The notes beneath the pieces are model-generated. The model worked only from the letters and a program-made list of their open reading frames with translations, did not search any database and was not told where the DNA came from. The position numbers and the translations under genes are program-made. 64,000 nt of DNA, taken from positions 1 to 64,000 of the forward strand of contig JAUVVY010000012.1 in the NCBI GenBank assembly GCA_030604405.1. Reading direction: 5' to 3'. Positions 17,514-25,241 of this stretch are shown piece by piece (position 1 is the first letter of the stretch; every line of letters begins with the position of its first letter). Source of the DNA: a bacterium. Lineage in GTDB: Bacteria; Armatimonadota; Zipacnadia; Zipacnadales; UBA11051.

Positions 17514-17690
17514 CTATTGCGCGTCCTCGACCGGGATGTCTTCGGCCTCTTCAACCAGCATGATCGGAATGTTGTCACGTATCGGGTAGCGCTTGTTGCA
17601 CGCCTTGCACAAGATCCACTCGTCTTCTTCCTGCACTGACCCCTTGCACACCGGACACGCCAGAATCTCCAACAGCTTTTCATCCAGCAT
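17514..17690 (-). CDS. Trm112/YcaR-family small protein
   Basis: 58 residues, recognised by translating the minus strand from ATG 17690; GGAGG lies 7 bases upstream. The sequence MLDEKLLEILACPVCKG, then WILCKACNKRYPIRDNIPIML, is the Trm112/YcaR family with two CxxC zinc-type pairs (ACPVC and CKAC). In bacteria such proteins are often encoded near lipid A or KDO genes, fitting the KdsC-like gene at 18786-19283. A competing 66-residue frame over the same bases is Arg/Ser-rich and has no such motif. The protein may stabilise a methyltransferase partner; its bacterial role is not settled. Confidence 0.88.
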   Translation of the reverse strand: MLDEKLLEILACPVCKGSVQEEDEWILCKACNKRYPIRDNIPIMLVEEAEDIPVEDAQ

Positions 17691-17825
17691 CTGAATACCT
17701 CCTGCGAAAGCTCGTTAATGAAGCATCTTTCGCCAAGATTATCATCTTCACCTGTGGCCTACTCGCCTGCATTATTCTTGAGTGAAATGGAATAGCTAGC
17801 AGAATTGGACAGTAATCACCCCAAC

Positions 17826-17903
17826 GACCTCGGGCTGGAAGCTGAGAATGCTATCGCATTCTCACCTGACCTGCGCTTAGCGCAGGTCAGGCCGAGCTAC
17901 GCG
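17826..17903 (-). repeat. repeat A, copy 2 (uninterrupted)
   Basis: The reverse complement reads GCGTAGCTCGGCCTGACC, the CTGCGC/GCGCAG palindrome, GAGAATGCGATAGCATTCTC and AGCTTCCAGCCCGAGGTC. It lacks both insertions found in copy 1, so it serves as an empty site. Its edge abuts the stop codon of the GT2 gene that ends at 17904. The rest of 17691-17825 shows nothing clear. Confidence 0.85.
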
Positions 17904-18773
17904 CTAGTGGATGTGGCCGGCTAGAGCCGCAGCCGCCAGCCGCGCATACAGGCTTACGTGCAATGTAGTCACAACGGCGGCATAAACCAGCGGGCAGAGC
18001 TTGACGCGATAGTGCTTGCGGTAGTAGTTGATCATGCTGCGGTGAGACTCGCGGATCATCTGCCGGCGCACCTGCCTGGTGGATGCGCCTCCCTCGTGGG
18101 TCATCTCCGCTTGGGGCGTGAACCAGATCTCCCAGCCCGCGTCCCACAGCCGCCGGCACAGGTCCACATCATTAAAGAATATCGGCAAATCCTCGTCAAA
18201 GGTTCCGATTTGCGCCAGCGCCTCCTGCCTTAGCATCAGCGCCGAGGCCATCGGCTGATCCACGCTGCGGGCGTCGTCATAGCCCCACCAGCTCATGCGG
18301 TACTTCCCGAAGCGTTTGCTCCTCGGAAAAAGCCGGCTGAGGCCGAGCGCTTCATAGAATATGACATCCGGGTCCGGGAAGCTGCGGCAGGAAAGTTGCA
18401 CTGAGCCGTCCTTGTGCCGCAAGCGCGGTGCGACGGCTGCGGCTGCAGGGCGCTCATCGAGGAAGCCGGCCAGCGTCTCGACCGAGCCGGGCTTTATCAC
18501 TATGTCGGGATTCAGCAGTAGGCGATATTTACCGCTCGCCTCGCGCAGTGCCAGGTTGTTGCCCGCTGCATAGCCGGTGTTCTCATCCAGCGCGAACAGC
18601 CGCACCTCCGGATATTCTTCCCTGACCATCTCCGCGCTGCCGTCGGCCGAGGCGTTGTCAACCACCAGCACCTCAGCATCGAGCTGACTGGCATGATCCT
18701 GCAGGCTGCGCAGACACGCACGCAGATGATCGGCGGTGTTCCAGTTGACTATGCAGACCGAAACGTCGGGCAT
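17904..18773 (-). CDS. family 2 glycosyltransferase
   Basis: 289 residues with SVCIVNWNTADHLRACL, EVLVVDNASADGSAEMV, NTGYAAGNNLAL, RLLLNPDIVIKPGS, ADVDLCRR-type FFNDVDLCRRLWDAGW and MTHEGGASTRQVRR. It is the same GT2 subgroup as the gene at 16507-17439 but clearly diverged, so the two probably add different sugars to one envelope glycan. The C-terminal hydrophobic helix (LVYAAVVTTLHVSLYARLAAAALAG) may anchor it. The stop codon coincides with the edge of a dispersed repeat, so the last residues may be repeat-derived. The KdsC-like gene ends 12 bases upstream. Confidence 0.88.
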   Translation of the reverse strand: MPDVSVCIVNWNTADHLRACLRSLQDHASQLDAEVLVVDNASADGSAEMVREEYPEVRLFALDENTGYAAGNNLALREASGKYRLLLNPDIVIKPGSVETLAGFLDERPAAAAVAPRLRHKDGSVQLSCRSFPDPDVIFYEALGLSRLFPRSKRFGKYRMSWWGYDDARSVDQPMASALMLRQEALAQIGTFDEDLPIFFNDVDLCRRLWDAGWEIWFTPQAEMTHEGGASTRQVRRQMIRESHRSMINYYRKHYRVKLCPLVYAAVVTTLHVSLYARLAAAALAGHIH

Positions 18774-18785
18774 AGGACTATCTGC

Positions 18786-19283
18786 CTATCTCAGCTTCTT
18801 GTTGTGCTCAATGATGGCCTCGCACACTTCGCGCACGGCTCCGTGGCCGCCGGCGGCTTGTGTGACCGCGCCGGCTTTCTGCAGCACCTCCGCAACTGCA
18901 TCGGCGGGCGCAACGAATGTGCCAACCATTGCGGCCACCGGCAGGTCGTTTAGATCGTCGCCGACATACACGATCTCTTCCACACCGCATCCTGCCTTTG
19001 CCGCCACCACTTGCAGCGCCTCCGCCTTGTCACCGACGCCGTCATAGAGCATATCCAGGCCCAGAGCCTTGAACCGCGCTTGAGTGATGGCCGATTCGTC
19101 GATCGTAATCCAAGCGACCAGGACGCCGCTTCTCTGCAGCAGCTTTAACCCGTAGCCGTCCTTGACGTCGAAGCGCTTCATGGCCTGTCCGTTGGGCCCG
19201 AAGTACATTCCCCCATCGGTCATCACGCCGTCAACGTCAGTCACCAGCATCTTCACGCGACCCGTATTGCGAAGCTCAATCAT
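18786..19283 (-). CDS. KdsC-like HAD-superfamily phosphatase (KDO-8-P phosphatase family)
   Basis: 165 residues from the ATG at 19283, which has GGAGGAG upstream; a longer frame overlaps the GT39 gene. HAD motif I is DVDGVMTDGGMYFG. Motif III lies in DGVGDKAEALQVV, and motif IV is VYVGDDLNDLPVAAMVG, as in KdsC. Motif II, normally ITGR in this family, reads ITIDES, keeping the Thr but losing GR. KdsC removes phosphate from KDO-8-P, though related enzymes act on other acylneuraminate-type 9-phosphates. The neighbouring envelope genes fit such a role. No kdsA or kdsB is in the window, so KDO as substrate is unproven. Confidence 0.78.
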   Translation of the reverse strand: MIELRNTGRVKMLVTDVDGVMTDGGMYFGPNGQAMKRFDVKDGYGLKLLQRSGVLVAWITIDESAITQARFKALGLDMLYDGVGDKAEALQVVAAKAGCGVEEIVYVGDDLNDLPVAAMVGTFVAPADAVAEVLQKAGAVTQAAGGHGAVREVCEAIIEHNKKLR

Positions 19284-20949
19284 CGTGCTCTCCTCCAAGG
19301 GCTGGGTCATCTCCCGCGAACACCCATACAAGCGCAACGCCGTCGAGTTGTTCGGTAAATAGCGGCGTGCCCTCAGCAGCCAGATGGTGCATCAACGGGG
19401 TCATCTCGTTTTGCTTGTGCTGCACCACCACATAGTCGGCCTCCGGCAGGGCCGCATCACCTGCAGTTATCTGCAAGTCGTCCCGCAGCATCCCAAACGG
19501 CTTGTACAGCTCCACCGAGCTGGCGAAGCCCACGACGTTTATCCACACTTTCGCGCCATGCTCAGCCTCTCGGTTCAGCCAGCCCGCAGCGGCCAGGTAG
19601 GTATCACCCCAGTAGGTCGGCTCCATGCCCAGCCCGTACGCGCCACTCAGTCCGCCGGCGATGCTATTATAATACGACATGCCAAAGGGGTGCGAATTCC
19701 CGACCGCCAGCACCAGCGCAAAGATCACCAGCACCGCCAGACCCACGCGCAACTTGACGGGAAAGCTTATGAACTCAGCGCCCCAATTATCCTTGCCACG
19801 CTCGATGATGCGCTCACTGAGCCAGAAAAAGCCTACGCCGCCCATGACTGCCAGATACGGAAACATCGGCAGAAAAAGCCGCACCCCACCATACTTGGGA
19901 GCCCATGGCAGCATACTGGGAACGATGTTGGCCACAAGGCCCCAGACCACCAGTAGCAGACACGCGCCCTGCCAGTATGTAGTATGCTCTGTGGTTTCGT
20001 CCAGCGGCTGTCTCAGGTTCTGGCCGCGCACTATTTTTACGAACAAGTATATCCCCAACACAGCCAGTGCTAAGATAACCGGCGGGGTAGTAATCAGCGT
20101 CATGACCGGCGCGTAATGCCACGGCGCCAACTCCCAGGTCGTCCCGAAGTATGTCGTGGCAACGTGGTAATGGTGCAGATGAAACTCGAAGTACTCCGCG
20201 GCGCGTGCCCAGGTGTCATGCCAGAGCCAGGGCCAGGTGGCCCAAAAGGTCAGTGGCCCGACGATCGCCAGTGATGCCGTCGTCCAGGCGATGATGCGGA
20301 CGTTGTAGGTGTCAAAGACCGCCGGCAGGCAAAACAGCCACGGCAGGACGATCAACGGGATGAAAAAGCTGTTGAGTTTGGTGCCCAGCGCCAGGCCGAA
20401 GACCACACCCGCCGCCACACAGAGCCAGGGCCGATCATATCTGGCGGCCAGGAATATCAGCACTACCGTAACGAAGCTCAGCGCCATGATCGGGGCATCG
20501 AGCGCGGCCAGGTGCATGTGCGTCCACACCCGGGGCATCAGCAGTAGCCCACCCGCTGTCACCGCACCGGCCGCGCTCCCCCACAAGCCGGCCACAAACC
20601 AGTACAGTACCCCCACCAGCAGCGCCGAAAGCAGCATCGTCCCCAGCCGTCCTGCCGTCAGGACGGGAACTGGCAGCACCCCGCCGAGTAGCCTGGTGAC
20701 TGTCCCGAATAACAACTTGATGGACCCCGGCTGTTGGTCCCTGGTCGCGTCCCAGTACATCCGCACCGCGGCATCGCTGGTGGCATCAGCACCTCTGAGC
20801 AGCGCGTCCAGCCACTCATAGGCCAGCAGCGACTTGGACATGTAGATCGGCTCATCGTAGGTCAGCCCAATGTGGTGTCCGGTTGCCACCAAGAGCACGA
20901 ATGTGACCAGGCCGACAATGACTGCGACCAGCGCGTTAGATTTCCGCAT
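19276..20949 (-). CDS. GT39/ArnT-like polytopic glycosyltransferase
   Basis: 557 residues with about ten membrane segments. The first extracytoplasmic loop carries LTYDEPIY (Asp32-Glu33), the acidic pair typical of GT-C/PMT_2 enzymes that use polyprenyl-phosphate sugars. VWTHMHLAALDAPIM and GLALGTKLNSFFIPLIVLPW fit the PMT_2 pattern, and the C terminus is a soluble extracytoplasmic domain. It probably transfers a sugar outside the cytoplasmic membrane. It overlaps the KdsC-like start by 8 bases and the upstream YfhO gene by 14, so all three are translationally coupled. GGAG lies 8 bases before the ATG. Confidence 0.85.
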   Translation of the reverse strand: MRKSNALVAVIVGLVTFVLLVATGHHIGLTYDEPIYMSKSLLAYEWLDALLRGADATSDAAVRMYWDATRDQQPGSIKLLFGTVTRLLGGVLPVPVLTAGRLGTMLLSALLVGVLYWFVAGLWGSAAGAVTAGGLLLMPRVWTHMHLAALDAPIMALSFVTVVLIFLAARYDRPWLCVAAGVVFGLALGTKLNSFFIPLIVLPWLFCLPAVFDTYNVRIIAWTTASLAIVGPLTFWATWPWLWHDTWARAAEYFEFHLHHYHVATTYFGTTWELAPWHYAPVMTLITTPPVILALAVLGIYLFVKIVRGQNLRQPLDETTEHTTYWQGACLLLVVWGLVANIVPSMLPWAPKYGGVRLFLPMFPYLAVMGGVGFFWLSERIIERGKDNWGAEFISFPVKLRVGLAVLVIFALVLAVGNSHPFGMSYYNSIAGGLSGAYGLGMEPTYWGDTYLAAAGWLNREAEHGAKVWINVVGFASSVELYKPFGMLRDDLQITAGDAALPEADYVVVQHKQNEMTPLMHHLAAEGTPLFTEQLDGVALVWVFAGDDPALGGEHDD

Positions 20950-23341
20950 CGCACTCGCTCCGTCGCCGCGAATAAGCCATTACGAAACCCAGCGCGCCGA
21001 TGCTGAGTGCCGTCAGAAATGCGCCCAGAAGAAAACTGGCCGGATAGTAGATGAAACTGACCCGCCCGCCCCCTGGTGGCATCTGAAAGCCTCGCAGCGA
21101 ATGGTTGGCCGGCACGATCCGAATTTCACTATCGCCACAATACGCATGCCAGCCGGGATAGTAAGTGTCGGCAAGCGCCCACCAGCGGCCGTCGCCGTCT
21201 GCCTCGATGCTCACCGCATTGGGCGACCATGACACAACCCGGCCCGTCTTGTACTCGCCCTGCTCTGCCGGCTCAGCCCCGACCAGCACCAGCTCGTCGC
21301 GCGGGAGGTAGTCGCCGGCCGTCACCCACTGCCTGGCCAGGTCGAAGCTTGCTACCGATACCACCGCCGAGGGGCTATAGACACGGGGCAGCGCGGCGGT
21401 GTTCTCGTACACGTTCGTTTCGTAGTCAGTAATCAGCTTCCAGCGCCCGGAGAACTCTCGCGGACTAAGCGCGTATTTCGTATTCAGGGCATCCCAGATC
21501 GGCAAATCCGGGTCGAGCTGATCGTCTTTGCCCCGTGCATCGTTGACGAGAGTGTCATAAGAGCGGACAGTCAAAGAATCCGAGCTTTCCACGTTCTCCA
21601 GGTCGAAAGCCATTGGGAGGTTCGCAGGCATGCGCGTCAGCCAGCCACCCGGCCCCGTGATCGACATCATGCGGAAGCTGCCCGGCTCACCTGCCATCGC
21701 TGCAAGCGCCCGCGTCTCGATGTGCAGGTATTCGGCAGGGGCTGCCGGCATGAACTTGTTGGCGAAGTGGCCCAGGTCCGCGGCCAGCACCACTGCCAAC
21801 AGCACCAGCGCGATCTGCTTGTGCCGAACAAGTAGCCACAACGCCGTGCACGACAGCGCTACCAACAGCACATATAGGCCAACCTGGGTGAGCGTATAGC
21901 TGCCGATGGCGGGCAGTTCTTGCTCGAGCTGCCCGGTAAAAAACCACACGCCGCCGCCACCAATTACTCCGATAATCAGCGCAATCGGCAGCGCCCATAA
22001 GACGAAGCTTGCGATGCTCTTGCCGGCCCCGCTGTCGAGTTTGCGCAGGATTGCCTCCGCACCCAGCCCGGCCAGCACCGCCAGGGCGATGTCAATCATG
22101 ATGACTGCGCGCCCGACACCCGGTAGCGACCGTAAGGGCGGAATCAGATGATAGGCCAGCCAGTAAAGCCCGGTTCCCCAGGCCAGCCCGAATCCGGCCA
22201 GCGCTGCACCTGCCCAGAACCATTCCAGGCGCAACCGCCGGTAACACAGCGCCGCCGCAGCTAATAGCAGCGTCGCCACACCGACATACCAGGCCGTTTC
22301 CACGTAGGCGCGCAGTGCGCCGAACAGGTGCTGGCCCCAGTGGTTGTAGTCCACCGGGTTGCCGAAGATATCGGGCATCAAGCCAGCCAGCAGATACGAC
22401 GGGATCATGGCGTGCTTCATCATGAATTCGTAGGCGTGCTGGGGCCGGCTGCCCATCAGGGCCAGCTCCATGACCGGCATAAGCTGCACCGCGCCGATTA
22501 ACACACCGAGGCCCAGAGCCGCCAGACCATAAAGCGCACTTGGCCAATCGCGCTGAGCATCGCGGGCGCACTCATTTGACCCACTCCTTCGGAGTGGGTG
22601 CCCAGGCGGGTACGCAGCCCGGAATGCTACATAGCCTGCAAATATCAGCAATATGAAAAACGATATGTGCAGGTTACCGGCTAGAAACTGCATCCCGATG
22701 GCAAACGCTGAAAGCAGCCACCAGGGGCCGCGTGATGAAGCCGGGTTCATCCGGCCCTGTAGCATCTTTTCATGGCCCACTAACATCAGCGGCAGCCAGG
22801 CCGGCACCGACCGGAAACTCGGAAAAGCCAGCCAGCCCACGGCAAAGCCGCAGAGCATGAATGGCAGCGCCCCGAGCATGGCGGCCACCGGTCGGCAGCC
22901 GACTGTGCGCAGATACCAGTACATGAACCCGCCGGCCAGCAGCAGGTACAAGAGCGTTGCCCAGCCGAAGGCGCGCTCCGGGCTGATGAGGTAAAACACG
23001 GATGTCTCTGGATAGAAGACGGCCGATTGGTTGTTGGCCACAAACGGCGCGCCGCACGAGGAGTACGGGTTCCATAGCGGTACCTGGTCCTGGCGCACCT
23101 GCTGGGCGGCAAAGCGCCGCCAGGGGTAGAACTGCTGCACGGCGTCGAGAATGGGATTCTGGACGCGCTCAAAGCCGTACTCGCTCGCATGCGCGTGCCA
23201 CGGCTCCATCCGCAGCAGCAAATCCGTCGGCAGCATGACCTTCTCGCCCAGCGTCACCGGCCACAAAACCACCAGCGCCACAGCGGCCAGAAAGCCCAGC
23301 GCGGCCAGGTCCGCGTTATACCAGCCGCTAGTCTTAGTCAA
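20936..23341 (-). CDS. YfhO-family polytopic membrane protein
   Basis: 801 residues with about twelve membrane helices and a soluble C-terminal domain ending in one more helix. The YfhO/GT-C features are AVQQFYPWRRFA, VPLWNPYSSCGAPF and NNQSAVFYPETS near the N terminus, and DTYYPGWHAYCGD near the C terminus. Such proteins are putative glycosyltransferases for wall or envelope glycans. It is a paralogue of 26699-28900. The start is a TTG (TTGACTAA) overlapping the upstream stop by 8 bases, giving coupling but no good ribosome site. Around residues 247-258 the coding DNA contains an in-frame family-B palindrome (22578-22608) encoding a loop not expected in relatives. Confidence 0.85.
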   Translation of the reverse strand: MTKTSGWYNADLAALGFLAAVALVVLWPVTLGEKVMLPTDLLLRMEPWHAHASEYGFERVQNPILDAVQQFYPWRRFAAQQVRQDQVPLWNPYSSCGAPFVANNQSAVFYPETSVFYLISPERAFGWATLLYLLLAGGFMYWYLRTVGCRPVAAMLGALPFMLCGFAVGWLAFPSFRSVPAWLPLMLVGHEKMLQGRMNPASSRGPWWLLSAFAIGMQFLAGNLHISFFILLIFAGYVAFRAAYPPGHPLRRSGSNECARDAQRDWPSALYGLAALGLGVLIGAVQLMPVMELALMGSRPQHAYEFMMKHAMIPSYLLAGLMPDIFGNPVDYNHWGQHLFGALRAYVETAWYVGVATLLLAAAALCYRRLRLEWFWAGAALAGFGLAWGTGLYWLAYHLIPPLRSLPGVGRAVIMIDIALAVLAGLGAEAILRKLDSGAGKSIASFVLWALPIALIIGVIGGGGVWFFTGQLEQELPAIGSYTLTQVGLYVLLVALSCTALWLLVRHKQIALVLLAVVLAADLGHFANKFMPAAPAEYLHIETRALAAMAGEPGSFRMMSITGPGGWLTRMPANLPMAFDLENVESSDSLTVRSYDTLVNDARGKDDQLDPDLPIWDALNTKYALSPREFSGRWKLITDYETNVYENTAALPRVYSPSAVVSVASFDLARQWVTAGDYLPRDELVLVGAEPAEQGEYKTGRVVSWSPNAVSIEADGDGRWWALADTYYPGWHAYCGDSEIRIVPANHSLRGFQMPPGGGRVSFIYYPASFLLGAFLTALSIGALGFVMAYSRRRSECDAEI
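22578..22608. repeat. repeat B copy 3, inside the YfhO coding sequence
   Basis: GACCCACTCCTTCGGAGTGG followed by GTGCCCAGGCG matches 25090-25120 (GACCCACGCCTTTGGCGTGG followed by GTGCCCACGCG) at nearly every position outside the loop. It forms the hairpin CCACTCC-TTC-GGAGTGG. It lies in frame and adds no stop codon. Confidence 0.8.
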
Positions 23342-25142
23342 GATAGAAACTCGCTTTCAGCACCGTCACATCCCCTGATGTGAACACCGGCTCCAAGAAC
23401 CCCGCGGTCGCGTCCAATAGGTCAGCATCGTCTTGCGAGCCTGCGTAGCTCCCGCCGATCAGCCGCTCATACGGCCCGACTATAACATAGTCGGGCAAGA
23501 TTCTCGTTGCGACCAGACCCAATCGCTCATCTGCATTCGAAGCCGTGTCATAGAAGCGTCGCACATCGCGCAGCTTACCCACGAAATCCAACGTCTCGGC
23601 CCAGTGGCCGGCATAGACCTTGCATGGAGCAGCCGCCGGAATGTGGTTACCGAACAGCGAGGAACTCAGCACAACATCATCCTCTGTAGTATGGTCTGCC
23701 AGCCAGCTTGCCACGTTTGCATAATCTGCGCTCAGGTACACGGGCGGGGCCAGCACGTGCAGCAGCAGCCCATTGTTCGTCTTCACATTCTCCATGCACT
23801 GGCTTACGAGTAGCGTATTGCTGGGCAGGCAGATGACTATCGCGGCAACAACAGTCAGCGCCATCCGCTCCTTGACGGTCTGCAGCTTGCCGGCAGCGGC
23901 TGCGCGGTTTGTTATCAGACGCGCCAGATACACCACACCCACGCCGGCCAGAATTGCAATCGGCATGTGCAGCCCCTCAACCAGCTTGCGCTGAAACGAC
24001 ACCGGCAATCCGAGCATTACGGAATTCGCCGCTGCCCAGAAGATCGCAAATCTGAGAAGTCCTGGGCTGAGCGGCGCTGTTGTGCCGTTCACAGGGGCGT
24101 GCGAAGCATCCGGCCCGGCCGTTCCGCCAGGCCCGCTGAAAACCTCAGCCGCGCCAATAGTGCCAAACACGACCAGCAGCCCATATCCCACCAGGTAATT
24201 CACAAAGCCAGCCGACGGCGTCGGCGTCATCGCTTTGACTACGTAGGAGGGGTCCAGATTGGCGGCCCAGTAGGACCACAGCGGCGCTGGCGCGCTGATA
24301 AAGAATATTGCAGCGTACGCAAGTGCCGCCTGGCCGAAACTGTATCTCCGGGTCAGCAGGCCATAGATGATCCAGAGACCCAGCGTGGCATGGATCGCGA
24401 AAACGTCGTAGGAGTGGATATTACCAAGGATCAGTAGCAGCACGCCGGCGCCAACCGCCGACCGCAGCCGCTTCTGCTCCAGAGCAATTAGCGCATGGCC
24501 CAACGTCAGGCAGATAAGCCCCATTGAGGTGATAAACAGCGGGTTGAGCAGTGCCGACAGGAAGGTCACCGCCTCCGGCTGCACCTGCCAGTTGACACCA
24601 ACATCTACGGGATGGATGCCGAGGCGGGTGCCGGCTGCGTCAACCAACACCACCACCCAGCCAAGCCCTGACCCTAAAGCCGCAAGACCCAGAGCCGCCC
24701 AGCGCACCCAGCGGTCGGCAGTCAGCAGCGACACCAGCCAATAGAAGCTGGACAGCATGAACACACCGCCGAGGATGCGCAGGCCGTGGAATACATAGAT
24801 GGGCGCCAGGCCGGTGATGCGGCAAAGCAGACCCGCGAAAAGCAAAAAGAGGTTGAAAAAATGGGGGTTCTGCGGATCGGTGGTGTACTGATTGGCCAGA
24901 AGAATGTGACCCTCGGAGGCCTGCCTGATCCACGACAGATAGACATTCCCGTCATCCACGCCCCAGATGAAGCCGCTGAAGACATCGCCCGGTTCCGCAA
25001 GCTGAAGCGCCGCCAGATACGGCAGCAGCGTGAGGGCCATTACCGCTGCGGCTACTGCCAGTACAGCGACGGAGTCGGGCAGGATGCCTGACCCACGCCT
25101 TTGGCGTGGGTGCCCACGCGATGATAGTTGAGGAGGCTGCAT
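23334..25142 (-). CDS. polytopic membrane protein, GT-C-like, function uncertain
   Basis: 602 residues from ATG 25142 (AAGGTGG upstream); an in-frame GTG lies three codons earlier. About ten to twelve membrane helices are followed by a soluble C-terminal domain of about 120 residues (ADYANVASWLADHTTEDDVV, DYVIVGPYERLIGG). The first loop has GVDDGNVYLSWIRQASEGH, resembling the acidic first loop of GT-C transferases. The first 30 residues are largely encoded by family-B/F repeats (25071-25120), so the N terminus seems remodelled. The downstream YfhO start overlaps the stop by 8 bases. A role in envelope-glycan assembly is inferred from context only. Confidence 0.68.
   Translation of the reverse strand: MQPPQLSSRGHPRQRRGSGILPDSVAVLAVAAAVMALTLLPYLAALQLAEPGDVFSGFIWGVDDGNVYLSWIRQASEGHILLANQYTTDPQNPHFFNLFLLFAGLLCRITGLAPIYVFHGLRILGGVFMLSSFYWLVSLLTADRWVRWAALGLAALGSGLGWVVVLVDAAGTRLGIHPVDVGVNWQVQPEAVTFLSALLNPLFITSMGLICLTLGHALIALEQKRLRSAVGAGVLLLILGNIHSYDVFAIHATLGLWIIYGLLTRRYSFGQAALAYAAIFFISAPAPLWSYWAANLDPSYVVKAMTPTPSAGFVNYLVGYGLLVVFGTIGAAEVFSGPGGTAGPDASHAPVNGTTAPLSPGLLRFAIFWAAANSVMLGLPVSFQRKLVEGLHMPIAILAGVGVVYLARLITNRAAAAGKLQTVKERMALTVVAAIVICLPSNTLLVSQCMENVKTNNGLLLHVLAPPVYLSADYANVASWLADHTTEDDVVLSSSLFGNHIPAAAPCKVYAGHWAETLDFVGKLRDVRRFYDTASNADERLGLVATRILPDYVIVGPYERLIGGSYAGSQDDADLLDATAGFLEPVFTSGDVTVLKASFYLD
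25071..25120 (-). repeat. repeats F and B copy 2, at the N terminus of a membrane-protein gene
   Basis: On the minus strand 25120-25090 is the B palindrome (CACGCC-AAA-GGCGTG). It runs into TGGGTCAGGCATCCTGCCCG plus ACTCC, which recurs with one mismatch at 44467-44491. Both are hairpin-forming. Together they encode most of residues 8-24 of the gene at 23334-25142. Confidence 0.78.
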
Positions 25143-25172
25143 TAGCCCCACCTTGATCGTTCCCGTGTAGGA

Positions 25173-25200
25173 GGGGACAGTCCCTAAGGGGACTGTCCCC
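25173..25200. repeat. perfect 12-bp-arm palindrome upstream of the membrane-protein gene
   Basis: GGGGACAGTCCC (25173-25184) and GGGACTGTCCCC (25189-25200) flank a four-base loop. There is a C-run but no T-run, so it is more likely a dispersed repeat than a terminator. Only one copy was seen in this window. Confidence 0.7.
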
Positions 25201-25241
25201 CGGGTTCCGAGCTACGCAATAGCAAGGTTATGAAACACCCT

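Noticed and set aside
17483-17683. 66-codon minus-strand frame over the Trm112 region
   Set aside because: The overlapping 58-codon frame has paired CxxC motifs, a good ribosome site and clear family identity.
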